Shown piece by piece: positions 1-11,200 of a DNA stretch of 64,000 bases. Both the position numbers and the translations under genes were made by a program. Source of the DNA: Terebella lapidaria (lineage: Eukaryota > Annelida > Polychaeta > Terebellida > Terebellidae); the NCBI GenBank assembly GCA_949152475.1, contig OX424567.1, forward strand, positions 27,801,402-27,865,401, read 5' to 3'. A model generated the notes under the pieces. The model worked only from the letters and a program-made list of their open reading frames with translations. It did not search any database and was not told where the DNA came from. Each line of letters starts with the position of its first letter. The first letter of the stretch is position 1.

Positions 1-430
1 CATAAGTTTTTCAGAACTTGTGTGTCATAAGAGAATATGTGAAAATGTGTCATAAGGTGAATATACACTATAGGTATGTGCACATGTCTAAATAAGATTT
101 TTGCATGAAAGTTGATGTACTAAGGAATAATTGTTTAAAATATTCCTAATAAGTTCGACAACAATAAAGAATTATCTTGCAACCATACTAACATGAAACA
201 CACAATGCCCCATCCATTTTATTCACATTTTTCCAGCAAGGAATGTATAAATGATCGCCATTTCACAAGATGTCAATGTCTCTATCTTCATCCAAAAATG
301 TGAACGCAATTTTTTCAACGATGCTAAAAATAGTTTATGACTCTATTGTTCTCAGAGGGCCATATTCTGAATATATCCCGCTTAGGAGGGCCATATTTGT
401 GATATTGCCCCGCAATTTTTAAAAGAGCAA
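1..430. repeat. Edge remnant of the TGTGTCATAA repeat family, then unassigned DNA
   Basis: The first 60 bases contain two TGTGTCATAA words about 30 bases apart, the signature of the large array that starts near 2.56 kb. This is probably a diverged outlier of that family. The rest of the stretch is AT-rich, with a short near-duplication around GGAGGGCCATAT or AGAGGGCCATAT (about 354-403). I see no gene in it. Confidence 0.5.
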
Positions 431-493
431 AAAATGAAGAGATACGTTAGGCACATATTTATTGTGGTCACAGGTTTTATTTACCAAAGTTCA

Positions 494-2065
494 TTATTTC
501 CACTCGGTCATTATGGTTCTCACCATGTTTGACAGGACGTTATGTCCTAATACTTGCTTGCCAAACCAGAGTGAATCGGATGGTTTTTCGAGAGGCTTCA
601 GATATAGTGCTTTCTGCAGCGTGTCGGGGTCGCAAACAGACATGTACTTCCTCAAAATGGCGACGGGACATCGGTTAGGGGTCGATGGCTGTTTTATCTT
701 ACGGTGCTTGATTCCGCCTTGGTTTGTTTTGGTAGTTATCTCGGTATACTGTACAAATTCGCGTCCATCCATGTCCCGATGAAAGGAAAAATTAGCTGCT
801 GTAAGGTTCCGATGCTCACGGCCACCTCGAATTCCAAAGTGTACACCGATAACGTAAAACGCTGATCATAGTAGCTGTTTTCCCGACTCCGTACCGAGAA
901 TTCCGCGTTCGTACAGCAATAGTTCTTGTTGTAGAGTGATAGAATCCGTAGACTTGGTTTCTGTACTTGCTTGACATTTAGACGAGTCTTTCATAGCGAG
1001 GTCCAGAGCGTAATATAGTTGTGGAAAATGATCAACGTCAATGAGCCTTACTTTTGTGCAATGTAGTTCCATATACTTTTGAATGGACGTTATGATTTGT
1101 CTGTGTTTCGAGCCTCGGTTATGAAGCTAGCCAAGACGACATCCATGTCAGCCGGGGTCATAGTTTGCAGAGAAGAGTTGTCTGCAAGGTAGTCACTACA
1201 TCGTGATTCACGTGGCTTTGAGCCAACCAGTCCTCGTAAACACGGTAAGCCCACTCAGCTTTTTGCCTCGTTGTAGCCGGATTGGACTCCCTTACACGAT
1301 CCTGTAGACTGACATCAGCTTTAGCCTTGAATCGCTCAGATGGACCTTGAAATTTTTTAACACGGGAATGTAGTTGCCATATATGCCATTATTAATATAT
1401 TATTGGAATGTCATTGGGGTCATATATTCTTGCATTTTATATAGTGGTATGGACTACACCGAGAAGTTAATAAAAATAGCATACCATTATTTTTCATTGT
1501 CACAGGAAACACGGTATCAGTGGCAACCCTCGGCGGTGTCTTATCTGTTGGTCACAACAACAACAGATATGAAAGCAACAGGGATATTGCAAGATTCCCA
1601 GTCAAACTTATCACTAATAATATTCAGAGCGATACAATAATACCACTACTATTACTACTACTGATACTTTTACTATTATCAGGAGAATAATAATTTACCC
1701 CGTGTGGTCCTGTTTCTGTGCGCAATTAAAATCCCAGGTCCTCCCAACAACGGCATGTCCAAACAGTCTATAACGATCTCGCCTATAGCCTCGTGTAACT
1801 CGTCGATGTCAATCAGTAGGTCTTCTGCGCATTGCAACTGTTCGTCGCAACAAACAACAGCATTTTCAATTCTCTGCTCTGCCCGACTTGCACAAGAATC
1901 GTCCACGGCTTGACTCAGTTCTTCATCGGATACAGTGATATCTTCTACTCTTGGTGGATAAGGACTTTGATTAACATATTGCAAAACGTCCGGTTCATCA
2001 TCTGCCGAAGGTGATAGATCCCTGAAGCTACTTTGCGTTAGGAAAATTTCATTGTCTGAATCCAT
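494..2065 (-). pseudogene. Broken Crypton-type (DUF3504-like) tyrosine recombinase gene
   Basis: Read on the minus strand, separate frames give ordered pieces of one protein type. Near 1330-1180 is a piece with TTRQKAEWAYRVYEDWLAQS, which resembles the N-terminal helical block of this family. At 1072-866 is a piece with FPQLYYALDLAMK and LLLYERGILGTESG. At about 865-494 is a piece with VHFGIRGGREHRNL, TKTNQGG and CPVAILRKYM. The last resembles the recombinase fold shared by Crypton elements and their domesticated relatives (ZMYM2/QRICH1/KCTD1 type); the RGGREHR arginines match the first catalytic block. An acidic 128-residue frame at 2065-1679 may be the N-terminus. Frame changes and a stop separate the pieces. 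A possible intron lies between about 1698 (GTAAAT donor on the minus strand) and 1350. The family assignment comes from recognised motifs. The element's termini and the role of the acidic frame are unresolved. Confidence 0.6.
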
Positions 2066-2560
2066 GTTTACATATAGGCCTAATTGTCGATATGCACGTG
2101 TGCATCAATGGGACCTCCCGTTATATAAGTAGCTGAGCATAGAATAATACTCAAACATTGTTCACGAATCATACACAGGTATAGAGACAAACGCAGGAAA
2201 TGTTGGGCGGACAAAAACAACACAGTCCGAGCTGTCGGCGGACAACAACGAGAATTGAGAAAAACAAAATACATATGAGTTGAGTGTTGGTCAAGGGAAG
2301 TCAATCATGCGAAATGGCCAATGAATGCAATGCGGCTTATACATGTATACGGTATTCTGAGCAACGGTGTGGGGAGCCGCGTACTGAGCGAGACAATGTT
2401 GTGCTGAGTTTATTCAAGCGCGACTACATGTATGCCTAGCTATGGAATTCACATCACCGCTCGGCTAATCTCGTGGGGGCTTCGCGTTCGAGCAATATCG
2501 GAGGGCAGCCCTCAATCTAGGGGCCTATCCTACACTGATGCAAATGTGGCAAAACAAGTA
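2066..2560. other. Unassigned intergenic DNA
   Basis: No supported gene. This mixed-composition stretch lies between the recombinase remnant and the start of the TGTGTCATAA array. Short open frames are present on the minus strand but show no recognisable domain. Confidence 0.4.
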
Positions 2561-4200
2561 TTAATGGGAGTTATGGAAAATATGTCATAAGACTTCTCCT
2601 TATGATAACACCATCATGACACACTTTTCATAGCTAGCACAAGTATTTCTCATGCCACATTTGCATCCTTACTAATATGGAATGGTAAGTGTCCTAATAT
2701 ATTTCTGTTCATCAAGAGAAAGAAGCAGCCCAGTTGTGTAAATACAAAGCCTGGTTCTACTGAGACATGTACGATCAAACTTATACTATTCAAGGTTTTA
2801 GTTTTATATGAAAGATACGTGGAAGATGGTAATGTTTTCCAGACAAGTATGCCATAAGGAAATATAGATGGTAATGATTTCAGTTTCCCTGTCACTTTTA
2901 TTTTTGGTTTCTCTCACTTCGTATGTCTGATATGACTGTCTGTCCCCAGACTATGAGATTGGATAACGGACCCTGTTTTGTTTGCTTGGAATACTTAATA
3001 CTGGGTATTGATTCCACGTCTATTCAAAAATAAGTTTCCTTATGACACGTTTTGCACCACTACCCCCATTCTCTTATATGATTCATTTGCCACTTATATG
3101 ACACACTGTGTGCAAACACTACCACCTGTCGCTCATGTGGCCAAGCCACTTATATGAAAGATAGGTGGCAATGTTTTGCAGCCAAGTGTGTCATAAGGAA
3201 GGTGGTAATGTTTTCCAGACAAGTGTGTCATAAGGAAATATAGATGGTAATAATTTGCAGGAAAGTGTGTCATAAGGAAAAATAGGTGGTAGTGTTTTGC
3301 AGGAAAGTGTGTCATAAGACCGTTGTCCAATCTTAAAGCCCACGGCCAAGCTAACAGCCTAGAATTGGGTTTTTAAAAGATAGGTGGTAATGTTTTCCAG
3401 ACAAGTGTGTCATAAGGAAATATAGATGGCAATGATTTGCACACAAGTGTGTCAGAAGGAAAGATAGGGGGTAGTGCTTTGCACGAAAGTGTGTCATAAA
3501 GCGGGATCGGACGTAATGATTTGCACACAAGTGTGTCATAAGAAAGTGTACCTTTCTTAACACTATATTTCCCATAAGGAAAGATAGGTGGTAATGTTTT
3601 GCAAAAATATGTGTGTCACAAGGAAAGATTGGTGATTATGTTTTGCATGAAGATGTGTCATAAGGAAAGATCGGTGGTAATAATTTGCAGGAAAGTGTGT
3701 CATAAGAAGTTGTACATATTTTAACACAGTATTCTTGTATCACCAAATCATGTGCATCTTGGAATTAACATATGAGATTAAGACACATGTGATGTAACTG
3801 AAAAAAATAAAGAGACAATCGTAAGCATCATAAGCGTCTATTTCAGCATACCATCATCACCTCGATTTTCACAGAAAACTAAGCCAGAAACAATTGGTTT
3901 TTAAGACATCGGGTTGGAAAGTCTGAGGACAAAAAACAAGTGCCTGTTGTGAAACAAGTAACTTTATGACAGATTTTCCATATACCAATTGCTCTGAATT
4001 TATGACGCACTCGCTGGAAATTTTTTTTCTTACGTAACACGGTAATGGAAATAGTTATGACACATTTTCCACGCTTATGACACATTTTCCTTCTTATGAC
4101 ACTTTTCCAGTGAAAAGTGTATCATGAGCGTTTTTATGACACATAGGGTCTGAAAATAGAATACACTACCACCTGTCGCTCATGTGGCCAAGCCACGTCA
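2561..4200. repeat. TGTGTCATAA family array, first block
   Basis: Copies of a ~40-bp sub-repeat recur head to tail in the form TGTGTCATAAGGAAAGATAG followed by GTGGTAATGTTTTGCA. Before about 3160 and after about 3950 the same words appear in the opposite orientation as TTATGACACA and TGCAAACACTACCACC. The block is therefore a set of direct repeats on each arm of large imperfect palindromes. It also holds the non-satellite spacers seen in later units, such as the CACATTTGCATC stretch and the GAGACATGTACGATCAAAC stretch. Its short open frames are by-products of the repeat. Confidence 0.85.
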
Positions 4201-4514
4201 ATGACACACTGCGTGCAAACACTACCACCATTCTCTTATATGACCCATTTGCCACTAAGAGTTTGCCAAGAACTCGGTCAAGTAGTCGGGAAGACAGGAA
4301 CCAGAGTGATAAAACCAACTCTCCTTATGACACGTTTTGCACCACTACCGTCATGCTGTGAAAAGCCTTGGCTTACGACACATCTTGCACGCTTTCGTAA
4401 GGTCAAACAGCTCGCATCCACTGGATCACTGACAGGTGACATATACAAATACTCTATCGAGGCAGCGTCCTACTCTTCACCCAGAACATGTTCACCTCAA
4501 GCACACCAGGAGAC

Positions 4515-4548
4515 CTTTCGCCGGCTCGTCGGCCGAAAGCATTTTTTT
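4515..4548 (+). other. Stem-loop with following T-run, unit 1
   Basis: CTTTCG at 4515-4520 pairs with CGAAAG at 4534-4539, with inner CCG/CGG pairing. A T7 tract follows at 4542-4548. The same hairpin recurs at 5192-5216 and 5730-5754, again with T-runs. The shape resembles a Rho-independent terminator or a pol III stop, but in this eukaryotic setting its function is unknown. Confidence 0.6.
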
Positions 4549-5242
4549 AACAAAATATAAGGAAAGCCGGGTGTTTGCGACCTCACAATCTGTGAGTTCG
4601 GAAGCATTCGGCTTTTCTTTTTAATAGTCAGGATTGGTCTGCGAAGCGACTTGCCACTCTTCCCTGATGAATGACCAGAGCTAAGCCAATAGGCGGAGAG
4701 CCCGATGAAGGCCAAGCGTCAACAACCCGGAGCTTCATTCAGTGGGCAGTTACAGGCACTCGGCATTTTCTCTTTTAGTCAAAAAGCTCGCGTCCACTAG
4801 GACGTCGACACGAAACAGATATAAGTACCCTCTCGAGGAAATGTCCTACTCATGGCCCACTGAACTAAGCTCAACCGGAACATGTTCCGGGTAACTGACA
4901 GTTGCCCTTCGTCGGGATCTCTCCTCCTGTCAGCTTAGCTCGGGTCATCAACGGTCACTAAAAAGACCCAAGCACTCGGTCTATGTCAAGTAGACGGAAA
5001 CCAGAGCGATAAAACCAGCTCTCCTTATGACACGTTTTGCACCACTACCATCATGCTATGTAAAGAGTTGGCTCATGACACAAACAGCTCGAGTCCACTA
5101 TAACACTGACGGGTGACAGATACAAGTGTCCTCTCGAGGCAGCGTCCTTCTTTTCACCAGGAACATGTTCACCTCAAGCACACCTTGAGACCTTTCGCCG
5201 GCTCGTTGGCCGAAAGCATCTTTTTAACAATATATAGGAAGA

Positions 5243-5291
5243 GCCGAGTGTTTGTGACAGTGCAGTCACACTCACTCGGCTTTTTCTTTTT
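5243..5291 (+). other. Long stem-loop with following T-run, unit 2
   Basis: GCCGAGTG (5243-5250) pairs with CACTCGGC (5273-5280), and inner GTGAC (5254-5258) pairs with GTCAC (5265-5269). TTTTTCTTTTT follows. Weaker versions occur in the units before and after, near 4565-4625 and 5776-5825. Confidence 0.6.
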
Positions 5292-6215
5292 AGTCAAACA
5301 GATCGCGTCCACTTGGACGTCGACGGGTAACTGATACAAGTACCCTCTCGAGGAAGGGTCCTACTCATGGCCCACTGGATGAAGCTCACCCAGAACATAT
5401 TCCGGGTCATCGACGGTTGCCCTTCGTCGGGCTCTCTCCACCTGTCAGGTTAGCTCGGGTCATCTATGGTCACGTAAAAGACCCAAGCACTCAGTCTAGC
5501 TCAAGAAGACGGAAACCAGAGCGATAAAACCAACTCTCTGTATGACACGTTTTGCACCACTACCATCATGCTATGAAAAGCCTTGGCTGATGACATATTT
5601 TGCATGCTTTCGTGTGGTCAAACAGCTCGCATAGACTATAACACTGACGGGTGACAGATACAAGTGTCCTGTCGAGGCAGCGTCCTACTCTTCACCAGGA
5701 ACATGTTCACCTCAAGCACACCACGAGACCTTTCGCTGGCTCGTCGGCCGAAAGCATTTTTTTAAGATATAGGAGATGCCGGGTGTTTGTGACAATGCAG
5801 TCACAGGCACTCGGGATTCTCTCTTTTAGTCAAACAGCTCGCGTCCACTAGGACGTCGACGGGTAACAGATACAAGTACCCTCTCGAGGAAGTGTCCTAC
5901 TCATGGTCCACTGAACGAAGCTCACGTGGAACATGTTCCGGGTCACTGACGGTTGCCCTTCATCGGGATCTCTCCACCTGTCAGCTTAGCTCGGGTCAAC
6001 GGTCAGGTAAAAGAAACAAGCTCTCATCTAGGTCAAGTAGACGGAAACCAGAGCGATGAAACCAACTCTCCTTATGACACCTTTTGCACCACTACCATCA
6101 TGACATGAAAAGCACTAGGGTTACGACACATTTTGCACGACCACCATCAGTGTTGCTTATGACACGTTATGCAGCACTACCATCATGGTCGATTTTCCCT
6201 TCGACTATCCAAGTT

Positions 6216-6263
6216 AGCCCAAGCATTCACTGTTTATCACTAGTGGTTGCTTGGGCTTTTTTT
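6216..6263 (+). other. Perfect 10-bp stem-loop with T7, end of hairpin block
   Basis: AGCCCAAGCA (6216-6225) is the exact reverse complement of TGCTTGGGCT (6248-6257). An inner CACT/AGTG pair extends the stem, and seven Ts follow. It closes the hairpin-rich block. This is a structural observation only. Confidence 0.65.
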
Positions 6264-6310
6264 GTCCCTCAACTATCCACTTCTATGACACACGGTAGAC
6301 GAATATGACA

Positions 6311-8262
6311 CACCCTAAACTATCCACTTATATGACACTGTGTGCAAAAACTACCACCTTTCTCTAATATGACTTCTTTGCCACTAATGAAACACTGACT
6401 GCAAGAGCTTCCTTCTGAAAACTTAGACAATGTTCTTGAGCGTATATCAAACACTGCATGAAAAATAAAGAAAGGCAGTATTTTCCACATTAGTGTGTCA
6501 TAAGAAAAGTAGATGACGGTGTTTTCAATAAAAGAGGTCTTAAGAGGACTTTCCATAGCTACCACAAGTATTTCTCATGCCACATTTGCATCATTACTAA
6601 TATGGACCGGTGAACATCAATGAATAAGTAAGTATCGATCTGTTACCACCAAGACAGTCAAATTTTGATGATGCCAATAACAAAAACGTAAAATACATTT
6701 TGCAATAGAAACAAAGCCCGACCAAGTAGTTTATCCAAAGACACACTGGCGTCATCAGGGGCAGACAGTGTGTTGAATGTAGTTGTTTCTACTGTACACC
6801 TGATGGAATTAGTAAACAACTGCCCAACAACCTATGAAAAAATTTTAGAAATCCGAAAATAACCCCATGGAATAGATACATGACAAGTAAAAAAGTACCC
6901 AATCACAAGCCAGAAGGCTACTGAGTTGATGGTATCCTCGGGGACAGATTTAACGTCCACCAGCAGTGACACCGACTCAGTGGTATGAATGTAAGAATCA
7001 ATCTATTACACTATGACACGTTTTGCACCACTACTGCCATTCTCTTGTATGACCCATATGCCACTTAAATGACACACTGTGTGCAAACACTACCACCTGT
7101 CCCTCATCTTTCCAAGCCACTTTTGTGAAAGATAGGTGGCAATGTTTTGCAGCCAAGTGTGTCATAAGGAAGATGCTAATGTTTTCCAGACAAGTGTGTC
7201 ATACGGAAATACAGATGGTCATAATTCGCAGGAAAGTGTGTCATAAGGAAAAATAGGTGGTGGTGTTTTGCAGAAAAGTGTGTCATAAGATTCCCATATC
7301 AGCAAATATTAAAGATGAAACCAGTATCCGTGTACAAAGTATTCCAACCAAACAAAACCAAGTCCTTTATCCAATCTTGAAGCCCGCGGCCAAGCCAACA
7401 GCCTAGAATTGGGTTTTTAGGAGATAGGTGGTAATGTTTTCCAGACAAGTGTGTCATAAGGAAATATAGATGATAATGATTCGCACACAAGTGTGTCATA
7501 AGGAAAGATAGGTGGTAGTGCTTTGCAGGAAACTGTGTCATAAAGGGAGATCGGTGGTAATGTTTTGCACACAAGTGTGTCATAAGAAACTGTACATTTC
7601 TTAACACTATATTCCCCATAAGGAAAGATAGGTGGTAATGTTTTGCAGGAAAGTGTGTCATAAGGAAAGATCAGTGGTAATGTTTTGCAAAAAATATATG
7701 TGTGTCATCAGGAAAGATCGGTGATTATGTTTTGCAACAAAGTGTGTCATAAGGAAAGATCGGTGGTAATGTTTTGCAGGAAAGTGTGTCATAAGTAGCT
7801 GTACATAGTTTAACACAGTGTTCTTGTATCACCAAATCATGTGCATCCTGTAATTAACTTATGAGATTAAGACACATGTGATGTAACTGGAAAAAATAAA
7901 AAATGAGACAATCGTAAGCATCAGAAGGTTCTACTTCAGCATACCATCATCACCTCGATTTTCACAAAAAACTGAGCCAGAAACGATTGCAATTGGTTTT
8001 TAAGACATCATGTTGAAAAAGTTTGAGGACAAAAAACAAGTGCCTGTTGGAAACAAGTAACCTTATTACACATTCTCCATATACCATTTGCTCTGAATTT
8101 ATGACACACTGGCTGGAATTTTTTTTAACGTAACACGGTAATGGACACAGTTATGACACATTTTCCACACTTAAGACACATTTTCCTTCTTATGACACTT
8201 TTCCAGTGAAAAGTGTGTCATAAGCGTTTTTAATGACACATATGGTCTGAAAATCGAATACA
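6311..8262. repeat. TGTGTCATAA family array with a 0.4-kb unrelated spacer
   Basis: The array resumes with a copy of the unit containing ACTGCAAGAGCTTCCTTCTG and TTCCACATTAGTGTGTCATA. About 6625-7005 is not satellite and has no recognised gene; it is probably an older insertion or unit-specific spacer. From about 7011 the canonical unit follows, with a run of six or seven 40-bp sub-repeats between 7400 and 7800. Confidence 0.8.
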
Positions 8263-11200
8263 CTACCACCTGTCGCTCATGTTGCCAAGCCACCTATATG
8301 ACACACTGCGTGCAAACACTACCACCATTCTCTTATATGACCCATTTGCCACTAATGAAACCCTGACTGCAAGAGCTTCCTTCTGAAACTTAGACAATGT
8401 TCTTGATTTTATATCAAACACTGCATGTAAAATAAAGTAAGGTAGTATTTTCCACATTAGTGTGTCATAAGAAAAGTAGGAGATGATGGTGTTATCAAAA
8501 GAGGTCTTATGACACACTTTTCACAGGTATCACGAGTATTTCTCCTGCCACATTTGCATCATTACTAATATGGCCTGGTGAACATCAATGAATAAGTGTC
8601 CCAATATATTTCTGCTCATCAAGAGAAAGAAGCAGCTCAGTTGTGTAAACACAAAGCCTGGCTCTACTGAGACATGTACGATCAAACTTATACTATTCAA
8701 GGCTAAGTTTCCTTATGACATGTTTTGCACCACTACTACCATTCTCTTATATGATCCATTTGCCACTTATATGAAACACTGTGTGCAAACACTACCACCT
8801 GTCGCTCATGTGGCCAAGCCACTTTTATGAAAGATATGTGGCAATGTTTTGCAGCCAAGTGTGTCATAAGGAAGATGGTAATGTTTTTCAGACAAGTGTG
8901 TCATAAGGAAAATAGGTGGTAGTGTTTTGCAGGAAAGTGTGTCATAAGGAAAAATAGGTGGTAGTGTTGTGCAGGAAAGTGTGTCATAAGATTCCCATAT
9001 CAGCAAATATTAAAGATGAAACCAGTAACCGTGTACAAAGTATTCCAAGCAAATAAAGCCAAGCCCATTATCCAATCTTAAAGCACGCGGCCAAGCAAAC
9101 AGCCTAGAATTGGGTTTTTAGGAGAGAGGTGGTAATGCTTTCCAGACAAGTGTGTCATAAAGAAATATAGATGGTAATGATTTGCACACAAGTGTGTCAT
9201 AAGGAAAGATAGGTGGTAGTGCTTTTTTCAGGAAAGTGTGTCATAAAGAGAGATCGGTGGTAACGTTTTGCACACAAGTGTGTCATAAGAAACTGTACAT
9301 ATCTTAACACTATATTCCCCATAAGGAAAGAAAGGTGGTAATGTTTTCCAGGAAAGTGTGTCATAAGTAGCTGTACATATTTCAACACAGTATTCTTGTA
9401 TCACCAAATCATGTGCGTCCTGGAATTAACTTATGAGATTAAGGCACATGTGATGTAACTGAAAAAAATAAAGAGACAATCGTAAGCATCATAAGCATCT
9501 ACTTCAGCATACCATCATCACCTCGATTTTCACAGAAAAGAAAGCCAGAAACGATTGCAATTGGTTTTTTAAGACATCGTGTTGGAAAGTCTGAGGACAA
9601 AAAACAAGTGCCTGTTGTGAAACAAGTAATCTTATGACACATTTTCCATATACCATTTGCTCTGAATTTATGACACACTGGCTGGAATTTTTTTAACGTA
9701 ACACGGTAATGGACACAGTTATGACACATTTTCCACACTTATGACACATTTTCTTTCTTATGACACTTTTCTAGTGAAAAGTGTGTCATAAGCGTTTTTA
9801 ATGACACATATGGTCTGAAAATCGAATACACTACCACCTGTCGCTCATGTTGCCAAGCCACCTATATGACACACTGCGTGCAAACACTACCACCATTCTC
9901 TTATGTGACCCATTTGCCACTAATGAAACCCTGACTGCAAGAGCTTCCTTCTGAAACTTAGACAATGTTCTTGATTTTATATCAAACGCTGCATGTAAAG
10001 TAAAGTAAGGTAGTATTTTCCACATTAGTGTGTCATAAGAAAAGTAGGAGATGATGGTGTTATCAAAAGGGGTCTTATGACACACTTCTCACAGGTATCA
10101 CGAGTATTTCTCCTGCCACATTTGCATCATTACTAATATGGCCTGGTGAACATCAATGAATAAGTGTCAAAATATATTTCTGCTCATCAAGAGAAAGAAG
10201 CAGCTCAGTTGTGTAAACACAAAGCCTGGCTCTACTGAGACATGTACGATCAAACTTATAAAATTCAAGGCTAAGTTTCCTTATGACACGTTTTGCACCA
10301 CTACTACTATTCTCTTATATGATCCATTTGCCACTTATATGACACACTGTGTGCAAACACTACCACCTGTCGCTCATGTGGCCAAGCCACTTTTATGAAA
10401 AATAGGTGGCAATGTTTTGCAGCCAAGTGTGTCATAAGGAAGATGGTAATGTTTTTAAGACAAGTGTGTCATAAGGAAAATAGGTGGTAGTGTTTTGCAG
10501 GAAAGTGTGTCATAAGGAAAAATAGGTGGTAGTGTTGTGCAGGAAAGTGTGTCATAAGATTCCCATATCCGCAAATATTAAAGATGAAACCAGTAACCGT
10601 GTACAAAGTATTCCAAGCAAATAAAGCCAAGCCCATTATCCAATCTTAAAGCACGCGGCCAAGCAAACAGCCTAGATTTGGGTTTTTAGGAGAGAGGTGG
10701 TAATGCTTTCCAGACAAGTGTGTCATAAAGAAATATAGATGGTAATGATTTGCACACAAGTGTGTCATAAGGAAAGATAGGTGGTAGTGCTTTTTTCAGG
10801 AAAGTGTGTCATAAAGAGAGATCGGTGGTAACGTTTTGCACACAAGTGTGTCATAAGAAACTGTACATTTCTTAACACCATATTCCCCATAAGGAAAGAT
10901 CGGTGGTAATGTTTTGCAGGAAAGTGTGTCATAAGTAGCTGTACATATTTTAACACAGTATTCTTGTATCACCAAATCATGTGCATCCTGTAATTAACTT
11001 ATGAGATTAAGGCACATGTGATGTAACTGAAATAAATTGAAAGTGAGACATTCGTAAGCATCAGAAGCTTCTACTTCAGCATACCATCATCACCTCGATT
11101 TTCACAAAAAACTGAGCCAGAAACGATTGCAATTGGTTTTTAAGACATCGTGTTGAAAAAGTTTGAGGACAAAAAACAAGTGCCTGTTGGAAACAAGTAA

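Larger units (their letters stand above)
4201..6310. repeat. Hairpin-rich tandem repeat, about 3.5 units of 516-701 bp
   Basis: The landmark ATGACACGTTTTGCACCAC or its close variant recurs near 4326, 5027, 5543 and 6075. Between landmarks the units share blocks with GAGGCAGCGTCCT, GAACATGTTCACCTCAAGCA and TTGCCCTTCGTCGGG. Each unit contains several stem-loops, some followed directly by T-runs. Unlike the surrounding array it is GC-richer and not built from the 40-bp sub-repeat, although each unit starts with TTATGACAC-type sequence. I do not recognise it as a known element or RNA gene. Open frames here do not resemble known proteins. Confidence 0.75.

Noticed and set aside
4201-6310. Bacterial contamination, because of terminator-like hairpins
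   Set aside because: The block is embedded in and shares TTATGACAC-type sequence with the surrounding satellite, is itself tandemly repeated, and has no bacterial-type genes.
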